Of a stretch of DNA of 5,026 nt, positions 1 to 5,026 are shown in pieces (positions within the stretch are counted from its first letter, which is position 1; the number at the start of each line of letters is the position of its first letter). Under the pieces are notes generated by a model that saw only the letters and a program-made list of their open reading frames with translations, made no database searches and was not told the origin of the DNA. Origin of the DNA: an uncultured Verrucomicrobium sp. (GTDB taxonomy: Bacteria; Verrucomicrobiota; Verrucomicrobiia; Methylacidiphilales; GAS474); NCBI GenBank assembly GCA_903889845.1, contig CAISZB010000086.1:1-5026 (forward strand), read 5' to 3'. Made by a program: the position numbers and the translations under genes.

Positions 1-100
1 GTTGCGGAGCATTTCGCTGGCGGGTGCACGCATCCTCGCCGGACAGATCGCCGATCGGCTCGATGCGGACGGGGGCCAGGGGGGTGTTTCCAACGGACAT
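1..100 (-). CDS. Possible 5' fragment of a divergent, unrecognised gene
   Basis: Reading leftwards, an ATG at 100-98 opens a frame that runs without a stop to the window edge (33 codons, beginning MSVGNTPLAPVRIEPIGDLS). About three quarters of its codons end in G or C, as expected for genes here, but the last few codons are less biased. A second minus-strand frame, with an ATG at 33-31 (MRAPASEMLRN), is also open to the edge, so the frame is not settled. There is no Shine-Dalgarno at normal spacing: a perfect AAAGGAGG lies on this strand at 126-119, but 18 nt before the ATG, which is too far. The VGNTPL string recalls the start of cysteine-synthase-like PLP enzymes, but the residues after it do not continue that pattern, so I assign no function. 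The fragment could be spurious. Confidence 0.3.
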   Translation of the reverse strand, partial: MSVGNTPLAPVRIEPIGDLSGEDACTRQRNAPQ

Positions 101-131
101 GAGGTGTGAGAGTATAGGCCTCCTTTGGGAA
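101..131. promoter_or_regulatory. Short spacer before hemW with a -10-like box on the minus strand
   Basis: This 31-bp stretch is less GC-rich than its surroundings. Read on the minus strand it contains TATACT (116-111), a good match to the sigma70 -10 box, but no convincing -35 element sits 16-19 bp upstream of it. A transcript from that box would begin only a few bases before the possible ATG at 100, so it would be almost leaderless. On the plus strand I see no clear promoter for hemW. If the divergent gene is real, the hemW promoter must lie inside it. If it is not, hemW may be read from further left. Confidence 0.25.
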
Positions 132-1229
132 ATGACAGACGCAATCCGACATCTCTATCTCCATGTGCCGTTCTGTTCCCGGATCTGTCCCTATTGCGCC
201 TTTTACGTCCATCGGGGAGGGGCGGGGGCGATGCGGGACTTCACCCGGGCCTTGATCGCCGAGGCGGAATTGGCCAAACGGGCCTTCGCCTTCGACCTGG
301 AGACGGTCTTCCTGGGCGGGGGGACGCCCTCCCTGCTGCCGGAGGAGGTCTTTGGTCCCCTCATGGCCGCCCTGCCGCCGCGCCGCCCTGGCGCCGAAAT
401 CACGCTGGAGACGAACCCGGTCACGGTGACGACCGCGAAGGCCGTGGCGTGGCGGGAGGCGGGGATCACCCGGATCAGCCTCGGCGTCCAGTCCCTCGAT
501 CCCGCTTTTCTCAAAATCCTGGGCCGGGACCACACGCCGGAGATCGTCGAGCGGAGCGTGTCGATCCTGCGGGAGGCCGGATTCGCGAACCTGAACATCG
601 ACCTCATGTTCGCCCTGCCGGGGGAGCCGCCGGAGACGTTCCGGGAGACGGTGCGGCGGGCCTTGGCCCTCCGGCCCGATCATGTCAGCGCCTATGCCCT
701 GACCTACGAGGAGGACACGCCGTTCTTCGAGAGGCTGAACCGGGGGGAACTGAAGCGGGACGAGGTGGCGGAGATCGCGATGTTCGAGGAAACCGCGGCT
801 TCCCTGGCCGAGGCGGGGCTGCCGTTTTATGAGGTTTCGAACTTTGCGCGGCCCGGGTTCGAATCGACCCATAACCGGGCCTACTGGCGCGGGGCCGACT
901 ACCTGGGGCTGGGGCCGAGCGCCTGCTCGACCGTCGGCACGGAGCGGTGGACGAACGTGAAGGACACGGCCCGCTATGCCGCCGAGGTTGCGGCGGGCCG
1001 ACAGCCCATCGGGGAGCGGGAGCCGTTGCCCCCGGAGACGCGGCGGAAGGAGCGGATTCTCTTCGGTCTCCGGACGCGGGAGGGGGTGGAAAGGGAATTA
1101 TTGGAGGGTCACGACGCGGCGGTGCGGGAGGCGACGGGGGAGGGGCTTGCCGAATGGCGGGGGGAGAATTTGGTCCTGACGCGGCGGGGGCGGCTGCTGG
1201 CCGACAGCGTGGCGGGGATGTTCGTATGA
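132..1229 (+). CDS. hemW: Radical SAM heme chaperone HemW (HemN-like)
   Basis: The protein has 365 residues from ATG 132, a usual length for HemW. The family binds a 4Fe-4S cluster and S-adenosylmethionine, and HemW proteins bind heme and deliver it to membrane hemoproteins. They were long mis-annotated as oxygen-independent coproporphyrinogen oxidase. The cluster motif is CSRICPYCAF (C15, C19, C22, then F24). This is the CX3CX2CXF form of HemW, not the CX3CX2CXC form of HemN. Further family blocks are GGGTPS (62-67), ETNP (93-96), SLGVQS (116-121), NIDLMFALPGEP (155-166), SAYALTYEEDTPF (186-198), YEVSNFA (233-239) and the HemW signature HNRAYW (247-252), followed by a HemN-type C-terminal domain. 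The frame extends upstream, but the start at 132 places YLHVPFC nine residues in, as in the family. No good Shine-Dalgarno precedes it. After DYLGLG the usual GAHG is replaced by PSAC. The stop overlaps the next start. Confidence 0.94.
   Translation: MTDAIRHLYLHVPFCSRICPYCAFYVHRGGAGAMRDFTRALIAEAELAKRAFAFDLETVFLGGGTPSLLPEEVFGPLMAALPPRRPGAEITLETNPVTVTTAKAVAWREAGITRISLGVQSLDPAFLKILGRDHTPEIVERSVSILREAGFANLNIDLMFALPGEPPETFRETVRRALALRPDHVSAYALTYEEDTPFFERLNRGELKRDEVAEIAMFEETAASLAEAGLPFYEVSNFARPGFESTHNRAYWRGADYLGLGPSACSTVGTERWTNVKDTARYAAEVAAGRQPIGEREPLPPETRRKERILFGLRTREGVERELLEGHDAAVREATGEGLAEWRGENLVLTRRGRLLADSVAGMFV
214..237 (+). other. G-quadruplex-type motif in the hemW coding strand
   Basis: Four G runs of 4, 4, 5 and 3 bases are separated by 1, 1 and 6 bases, which fits the standard G3+N1-7 pattern. 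The motif lies about 80-105 nt into hemW, just after the codons of the iron-sulfur motif, and would also be present in the mRNA. It encodes an Arg/Gly/Ala-rich stretch around residues 28-35. In such GC-rich DNA it may have arisen by chance from codon use, and no function is shown. Confidence 0.35.
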
Positions 1230-2152
1230 CAGTCTCTGGCTCTGCCCACGATCATGCCCATCGGATGCGGGTGGGGAGGACGCTGGCTCTTCTCTCGGCG
1301 ACGGGATTTTCGCTGAAGGCGATTTTCGTGAAGCTGGCCTATGCGGCGGGCGGGGCGCAGGCCGATGCGGTGACGGTGCTGGCGATCCGGATGCTCCTTT
1401 CCTTTCCGGCCTTCGTCTGGCTGGCGTGGTGGGCGGGGCGGGGGAAGGGGACGCTCTCCCTTCGGGACTGGGGCTACCTCTTCAGCCTGGCCTTCCTCGG
1501 CTATTATTTGTCGAGCCTCTTCGATTTCATGGGGCTGCGGTATGTCTCGGCGGGGTTGGAGCGATTGATCCTCTTCGTCTACCCGTCGATGGTGCTGCTG
1601 ATGGAGTCGGTGTGGCGGAAGAAGCCCCTTTCCGGGCCGATCTGGGGGGCCATTGCGGTCTGCTATGCCGGCCTGGTCATGGCCTTCTGGCACGACCTGA
1701 GCCATGTCCCGAACGGCACGGCGGTCTGGATCGGCGCGGGGTGGGTCTTCCTGGCGACGCTGACCTATTCCGCCTACTTCTTCGGCATGATGCACGGGAT
1801 GGTCCGGATCGGGGCGACGCGGATGGCGGGTTATTCCGGGGCGATGGCCTGCGGGCTGGTGGCGGGGCACTTCCTGGCGGCGCGGCCCCACACCTGGATG
1901 GCGACGCTCGCCAACCTGCCGGGGGCGGTGTGGGGCTGGGGGGCGGCGATGGCGCTCTGCTCCACAGTCGTGCCGATCTGGCTGGCGGCGCTGGCCGTGG
2001 AGCGGCTGGGCTCGGGCAAGACGGCGGCGACGGGGATGATCGGCCCGGCGCTGACGATTGCGCTGGGGTGGGTGATCCTGGGGGAGCCTTTTTCCCTGCT
2101 CCAGCTTGCGGGGCTGGGGCTGGTTCTTTTCGGTGTGAGCCGGATGAAATGA
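1226..2152 (+). CDS. EamA/DMT-family ten-helix membrane transporter
   Basis: The protein has 308 residues and ten predicted hydrophobic helices, near residues 20-39, 48-69, 82-101, 111-129, 137-155, 165-188, 200-218, 236-258, 266-285 and 291-306. That is the normal length and two-repeat (5+5) plan of EamA-type drug/metabolite transporters in the inner membrane. The second repeat ends with the familiar block of helix 9, LGEP (285-288) and a final LxQLxGLxLVLFGV helix. Members move amino acids, nucleobases, cofactors or other small molecules, and the substrate cannot be read from the sequence. The start at ATG 1226 overlaps the hemW stop as ATGA and has a G-rich GGGGA (1214-1218) at normal Shine-Dalgarno distance, so translation is probably coupled. 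The alternative start at 1265 has no such site. The N-terminal tail carries HDHAH (8-12). A strong terminator follows directly after the stop. Confidence 0.9.
   Translation: MTVSGSAHDHAHRMRVGRTLALLSATGFSLKAIFVKLAYAAGGAQADAVTVLAIRMLLSFPAFVWLAWWAGRGKGTLSLRDWGYLFSLAFLGYYLSSLFDFMGLRYVSAGLERLILFVYPSMVLLMESVWRKKPLSGPIWGAIAVCYAGLVMAFWHDLSHVPNGTAVWIGAGWVFLATLTYSAYFFGMMHGMVRIGATRMAGYSGAMACGLVAGHFLAARPHTWMATLANLPGAVWGWGAAMALCSTVVPIWLAALAVERLGSGKTAATGMIGPALTIALGWVILGEPFSLLQLAGLGLVLFGVSRMK
1431..1450 (+). other. Tight G-quadruplex-type motif in the transporter coding strand
   Basis: Four G runs of 3, 4, 5 and 4 bases are separated by loops of 1, 1 and 2 bases, all within 20 nt. Short loops generally favour stable quadruplexes. 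The motif codes for part of W-A-G-R-G-K-G (residues 69-75), the charged loop after the second membrane helix, so the amino-acid need for Gly and Arg could explain it. It would be in the mRNA. Structure formation is an inference. Confidence 0.4.
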
Positions 2153-2188
2153 AAAAGGCGGGCCTCCTTTCGGAGGGCCCGCCTTTTT
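2152..2188. terminator. Bidirectional intrinsic terminator between converging genes
   Basis: A hairpin of GGCGGGCCTCC (2157-2167) and GGAGGGCCCGCC (2172-2183) has 11 base pairs with one bulged G (2177) and a four-base loop (TTTC on the plus strand, GAAA on the minus strand). It is flanked by A5 (2152-2156) on the left and T5 (2184-2188) on the right, which lengthen the stem and provide a U tract for transcripts from either side. The A tract starts within the transporter stop codon, and the T5 end lies 20 bp beyond the typA stop. It should therefore end both the hemW-transporter and the typA transcripts. Confidence 0.92.
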
Positions 2189-2208
2189 GAGACGAATCCC
2201 GGCTTCGG

Positions 2209-4047
2209 TCAGACCCCGGACTTCTGCTCGGCGCGGCGCCGCTGGTCGGCGTTGAGGATCTTCTTGCGGATGCGGAGCTTCGTCGGCGTCGCCTCGACGT
2301 ATTCGTCGGCGGCGATGTATTCGAGGGAGCGCTCCAGCGTGAGGACGCGGGGGGCGGAGAGCTGGATGCCCTTGCCGTCGCCCTGGGACCGCATGTTCGT
2401 GAGGGCCTTCGCCTTGCACGGGTTGACGGCCATGTCGTCCGGGCGGGAATTCTCGCCGACGATCATCCCCTCGTAGCATTCCTCGCCGGGGGCGACGAAG
2501 AGGGTGCCGCGTTCCTGGATGTTGTTGATCGCGAAGCCGGTGGCCTCGCCGCCTTCCATCGAGACGAGGACGCCGTTCTGGCGGGTGACGATTTCGCCGC
2601 GCTTCGGGCCGTATTCCTTGAAGAGGTGGCTCATGATGCCGGTGCCGCGCGTCAGGTTGACAAGGTCGGTCTCGAAGCCGATCAGGCCACGCGTCGGGAT
2701 GACGGCCTCGACGAGGACGGTCTTCGTGGCGTGCTTCATGTCGGTCACCTCGCCCTTGCGGGCGGCGATGGCCTGGAGGACGTCGCCCAGGTTTTCCTGC
2801 GGGATATCGACGTAGAGGTTTTCGATCGGTTCGAGGGTGTCGCCCTTCTCGTCCTTCTTGTAGATGACCTCGGGGCGGGAGACCATGAGCTCGAAGCCCT
2901 CGCGGCGCATCTGCTCCACGAGGATGGCGATCTGCATTTCCCCGCGGGCGCTGACCTGGTAGGCGGCGGCGGAGTCGGTGTCCTTCACGATGAGGGAGAC
3001 GTTCGTCCGGGTCTCCTTGATGAGGCGGTCGCGGATGTGGCGGGCGGTGAGGAACTTGCCTTCCTTGCCGGCGAGGGGGGAATCGTTGACCAGGATCTGC
3101 ATGTTGATCGTGGGCGGGTCGATGTCGACGAAGGGAATGGCCTCGCGGTCTTCCTTGTCGGTGAGGGTCTCGCCGATGTAGATCTCCTCGATGCCCGCGA
3201 TGCCGACGATGTTCCCGGCGAAGGCCTCGGGGATCTCGATCTTGGCGAGGCCGGCGTAGGACATGATCTGGGTGACCTTGCCCTTGCTCTTCGTGCCGTC
3301 CTTCTTCAGGCAGACGATGGGGTCGCCGACCTTGACGCTGCCGCCGTAGATCTTGCCGATGCCGATCCGGCCGACGTATTCGCTGTAGTCGAGGTTCGCG
3401 ACGAGGAGCTCGAAGTGCTTGTCGGGATTGGCCTCGGGGGGGGAGATCTTCTCGATGATGGTGTCGTAGAGGGCGGTCATGCCCGCGGTGCGGATTTCCT
3501 CGGTGAGCTGGCCGGGCCAGGTCTTCGAGGCGAAGCCGATCTTGCCGGAGGCGTAGATGATGGGGAAGTCGAGCTGCTCGTCGGTGGCGTTGAGTTCGAG
3601 GAAGAGCTCGAAGACCATGTCGAGGACGACGTTGGGGCGGGCGTTCTCGCGGTCGACCTTGTTCAGGACGACGATGGGGCGGGCGCCGACGGCGAGGGCC
3701 TTCTTCAGCACGAACTTCGTCTGGGCCTGGGGACCGTCGGTGGAATCGACGACGAGGAGGACGCCATCGACCATCTTCAGGGAGCGCTCGACCTCGCCGC
3801 CGAAGTCGGCGTGACCGGGGGTGTCGACGATGTTGATGTGGTAGTCCTTGTACTGGAAGGCGGCGTTCTTCGCCTTGATGGTGATGCCTTTTTCCCGTTC
3901 CAGGTCCATCGAGTCCATGACCCGCTCCGTGCTGGCCTGGGCCTGGTTCGAGCGAAAGGTTCCGGACTGGCGCAGGAGCTGGTCGACCATGGTGGTCTTA
4001 CCGTGGTCGACGTGCGCGATGATGGCGATGTTGCGAATCTTTTCCAT
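2209..4047 (-). CDS. typA: Translational GTPase TypA/BipA
   Basis: This 612-residue protein has the usual length for TypA/BipA, a ribosome-binding GTPase related to EF-G and LepA. It is linked in other bacteria to large-subunit assembly and to growth under cold and other stress. All GTPase motifs are present: AHVDHGKT (11-18, P loop), REKGITI (51-57, switch I region), DTPGH (75-79), NKVD (129-132) and SGK (167-169). A beta-barrel domain follows from about residue 212 ([24 protein letters not shown]), then EF-G-like domains, then the TypA-specific C-terminal region with [18 protein letters not shown] and [12 protein letters not shown]. The frame can be extended to a GTG at 4104, but family proteins begin like [19 protein letters not shown] and a likely promoter lies inside the extension, so I chose ATG 4047. 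No Shine-Dalgarno is near it. A run of eight C on the coding strand lies at residues 202-204. Confidence 0.97.
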   Translation of the reverse strand: MEKIRNIAIIAHVDHGKTTMVDQLLRQSGTFRSNQAQASTERVMDSMDLEREKGITIKAKNAAFQYKDYHINIVDTPGHADFGGEVERSLKMVDGVLLVVDSTDGPQAQTKFVLKKALAVGARPIVVLNKVDRENARPNVVLDMVFELFLELNATDEQLDFPIIYASGKIGFASKTWPGQLTEEIRTAGMTALYDTIIEKISPPEANPDKHFELLVANLDYSEYVGRIGIGKIYGGSVKVGDPIVCLKKDGTKSKGKVTQIMSYAGLAKIEIPEAFAGNIVGIAGIEEIYIGETLTDKEDREAIPFVDIDPPTINMQILVNDSPLAGKEGKFLTARHIRDRLIKETRTNVSLIVKDTDSAAAYQVSARGEMQIAILVEQMRREGFELMVSRPEVIYKKDEKGDTLEPIENLYVDIPQENLGDVLQAIAARKGEVTDMKHATKTVLVEAVIPTRGLIGFETDLVNLTRGTGIMSHLFKEYGPKRGEIVTRQNGVLVSMEGGEATGFAINNIQERGTLFVAPGEECYEGMIVGENSRPDDMAVNPCKAKALTNMRSQGDGKGIQLSAPRVLTLERSLEYIAADEYVEATPTKLRIRKKILNADQRRRAEQKSGV

Positions 4048-4094
4048 AAAGTGAGGGGGAGGTTCTAGCCAGTCCCCTGGAGTTTGACAAAGGA
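4048..4094 (-). other. typA 5' leader with two competing small hairpins
   Basis: On the minus strand, CCAG-GGGA-CTGG (4080-4069) can form a four-pair stem with a GNRA-type loop. Alternatively AGGGG (4078-4074) can pair with CCCCT (4058-4054) just before the start codon. The two structures share bases and exclude each other. The only Shine-Dalgarno-like sequence in the leader is this AGGGG, which is about 26 nt from the ATG and too far for normal use. The leader matches no riboswitch class that I recognise, and a regulatory role is speculative. Confidence 0.25.
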
Positions 4095-4103
4095 ATAATA
4101 GCA
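4095..4103 (-). promoter_or_regulatory. Probable extended -10 promoter of typA
   Basis: Reading leftwards, TGCTATTAT (4103-4095) matches the extended -10 form TGnTATAAT with one change in the hexamer. No good -35 hexamer lies 17 bp upstream, which extended -10 promoters can tolerate. Initiation would fall near 4088, giving a leader of about 40 nt before the typA ATG at 4047. This excludes the GTG at 4104 as the start for transcripts from this promoter. It is the most AT-rich spot in the gap between the two minus-strand genes. Confidence 0.5.
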
Positions 4104-4161
4104 CCTCCCTTGGCGGGGGAGCCGTTTCCTCTCCGGATTACGTGGTTGACGGGCTACAAAA

Positions 4162-5016
4162 TCACGGCCCGGGCTTCATCACCGGGGGTGGGGCGAGGGG
4201 GGAAAGGTTGGCGAAGCCGTAGTCGAAGAGGATCATGGCGTCGGGCCACTTGTCCTTGCTGTGGAGGATGATGAGCTGGAGTTCCCGCCCGTCCCGGGTG
4301 GCGGAGGCGGCGTAGGTGTGCTGGGAGGAGAGGGTCCACCCGGTCTTCGCCGGGCCCATGCCGGAGTAGAGGCCCAGGAGGCGGTTGTGATTCTTCATCA
4401 CGTGGGTGCCGCTCTCCGTCTCGATGGTGTAGGTCTTCGTGCGGAGGATCTGGCGCAGTTCCGGGATGGAGAGGTCTTTCTGGAAGATTTTCAGGAGGTC
4501 GTGGCAGGTGGTGTACTCGTTCGGCGCGGGGAGACCGTTCGGGTTGGCGAAGTGGGTGTGGGTGCAGCCGAGGGCGGCGGCGCGCTGGTTCATCATGTCG
4601 ACGAAGGCGGGGGCCGAGCCGGCAACGTAGCGGGCCAGGGCCATCGCGGCGTCGTTGTCGGAGGAGATGAGGAGGGCGTGGACGAGGTCGTCGATGGAGA
4701 CGGTCTCCCCGGCGATGAGGGGGACGTGGCTGGGCTCGACGCCGGTATCGTCCGAGGTGATCCGCAGGGAGCCGCCCAGCCCCTTCTTCTCGTAGAGGAG
4801 GAGGGCGGTCATCAGCTTCGTGGTGCTGGCGGGGGGGTAGGGGGAATCGGGGTTGCGGGCGAAGATCTCCTTGCCGGTCGAGGCGTCGAAGAGGAGGGCG
4901 GCCTTGGCGATGACGCGGTTGTGTACTTCGTCGAGGCTGAGGCTGCTCTGGGCACGGACGGGGGCACCGAAGACAGGGAGCAGGGCAAGAAGAAGGAGAA
5001 AAAGGAACAGCGGCAT
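4162..5016 (-). CDS. Secreted D-alanyl-D-alanine carboxypeptidase (peptidase S11, PBP5/DacF-like)
   Basis: The protein has at least 284 residues. It should remove the terminal D-Ala from peptidoglycan stem peptides outside the inner membrane, or act as an endopeptidase like PBP7. All three penicillin-binding motifs are present: STTK (64-67, nucleophile Ser64), SDN (119-121) and KTG (224-226). Residues 3-18 are strongly hydrophobic and VRA-Q (20-23) looks like a signal peptidase I site. The protein ends soon after the catalytic domain with a Pro-rich tail (LAPPPVMKPGP). It lacks the beta-rich C-terminal domain and amphipathic anchor of PBP5, so it is probably soluble. The start at 5016 is provisional: there is no Shine-Dalgarno, the signal peptide lacks basic residues at its front, and the frame continues open (Tyr-Arg-Thr before the Met) to the window edge. 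It lies 114 bp upstream of typA on the same strand, with no strong terminator between. Confidence 0.93.
   Translation of the reverse strand: MPLFLFLLLLALLPVFGAPVRAQSSLSLDEVHNRVIAKAALLFDASTGKEIFARNPDSPYPPASTTKLMTALLLYEKKGLGGSLRITSDDTGVEPSHVPLIAGETVSIDDLVHALLISSDNDAAMALARYVAGSAPAFVDMMNQRAAALGCTHTHFANPNGLPAPNEYTTCHDLLKIFQKDLSIPELRQILRTKTYTIETESGTHVMKNHNRLLGLYSGMGPAKTGWTLSSQHTYAASATRDGRELQLIILHSKDKWPDAMILFDYGFANLSPLAPPPVMKPGP
4831..4859 (+). other. G-quadruplex-type motif opposite the carboxypeptidase active-site codons
   Basis: On the plus strand, G runs of 7, 5, 4 and 3 bases are separated by loops of 2, 4 and 4 bases. This strand is the template for the minus-strand carboxypeptidase gene, so the motif would form in DNA and not in the mRNA. 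It covers the codons for residues Arg54 to Pro62 just ahead of the STTK motif, where Pro codons (CCC/CCG) create the runs. A functional role is not shown. Confidence 0.3.
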
Positions 5017-5026
5017 GGTACGATAA

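Noticed and set aside
24..131. Longer hemW start at GTG 24 or ATG 99
   Set aside because: The added residues do not resemble HemW N-termini, there is no ribosome site, and family proteins begin a few residues before YLHVPFC.
125..832. A second plus-strand open frame inside hemW
   Set aside because: It overlaps the confident hemW frame, and its Gly/Pro/Arg-rich product is the usual result of reading GC-rich codons out of frame.
1109..2479. A 456-codon open frame on the minus strand across the permease and the end of typA
   Set aside because: It crosses the shared terminator, overlaps two well-supported genes out of frame, and gives an Arg/Pro/His-rich product with no recognisable domain.
2626..4068. 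A 480-codon open frame on the plus strand opposite typA
   Set aside because: It is codon-for-codon antisense to typA. Stops there need TTA, CTA or TCA codons in typA, which are avoided in this GC-rich gene. The predicted product is a low-complexity Asp/Val/Leu/Gly/His/Glu string with no domain, which is typical of such shadows.
4084..4089. TTGACA on the plus strand, resembling a -35 box
   Set aside because: No -10 hexamer lies 16-18 bp downstream, and the DNA to the right holds only minus-strand genes.
4105..4121. Hairpin CTCCC/GGGAG between the carboxypeptidase and typA as a terminator
   Set aside because: The stem has only five pairs with a seven-base loop and is not followed by a real U tract on the minus strand. 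The T-rich part is better explained as the typA -10 region.
4150..4171. CGGGC/GCCCG hairpin around the carboxypeptidase stop codon
   Set aside because: It has a five-pair stem with a twelve-base loop and no T tract after it on the minus strand, so there is no support for a terminator.
1..5026. Search for a defence system, CRISPR array, mobile element or tRNA gene
   Set aside because: No repeats with regular spacing, transposase motifs, inverted terminal repeats or tRNA-like arms were seen. Recognisable housekeeping genes fill the window.

Overview
The window is about 5 kb of GC-rich, gene-dense bacterial chromosome. It holds four well-supported protein genes and a possible fragment of a fifth. 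No RNA genes, insertion sequences, CRISPR arrays or phage genes are visible. Codon third positions are strongly G/C. The TypA protein and the compact D,D-carboxypeptidase point to a bacterium with a cell envelope. The TypA wording, such as the C-terminal [20 protein letters not shown] stretch, reminds me of high-GC Verrucomicrobiota. That assignment rests on recall of related sequences and is tentative.

Layout, left to right. Positions 1-100 may hold the 5' end of a divergent minus-strand gene that I do not recognise. A 31-bp spacer follows. On the plus strand comes hemW (132-1229, radical SAM heme chaperone), whose stop overlaps the start of a ten-helix EamA/DMT-family permease (1226-2152) in an ATGA junction, so the two form an operon. 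A strong GC-rich hairpin flanked by A and T tracts (2152-2188) lies between this operon and the convergent typA, and probably terminates transcription from both sides. On the minus strand, typA/bipA (4047 to 2209, ribosome-associated translational GTPase) has a plausible extended -10 promoter of its own in the 114-bp gap upstream. Upstream of it on the same strand is a secreted S11-family D-alanyl-D-alanine carboxypeptidase (5016 to 4162). Its reading frame stays open to the right edge, so its true start may lie outside the window.

The genes cover housekeeping functions: heme delivery, small-molecule transport, ribosome assembly or stress adaptation, and peptidoglycan trimming. Only hemW and the permease are clearly co-expressed. 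I found no convincing new multi-gene system. The observations worth a second look are modest: the hemW-permease coupling, an unusual residue pattern in HemW after the HNRAYW motif, G-quadruplex-type motifs in coding strands, a leader with competing hairpins before typA, weak or absent Shine-Dalgarno sequences, and the minimal carboxypeptidase.
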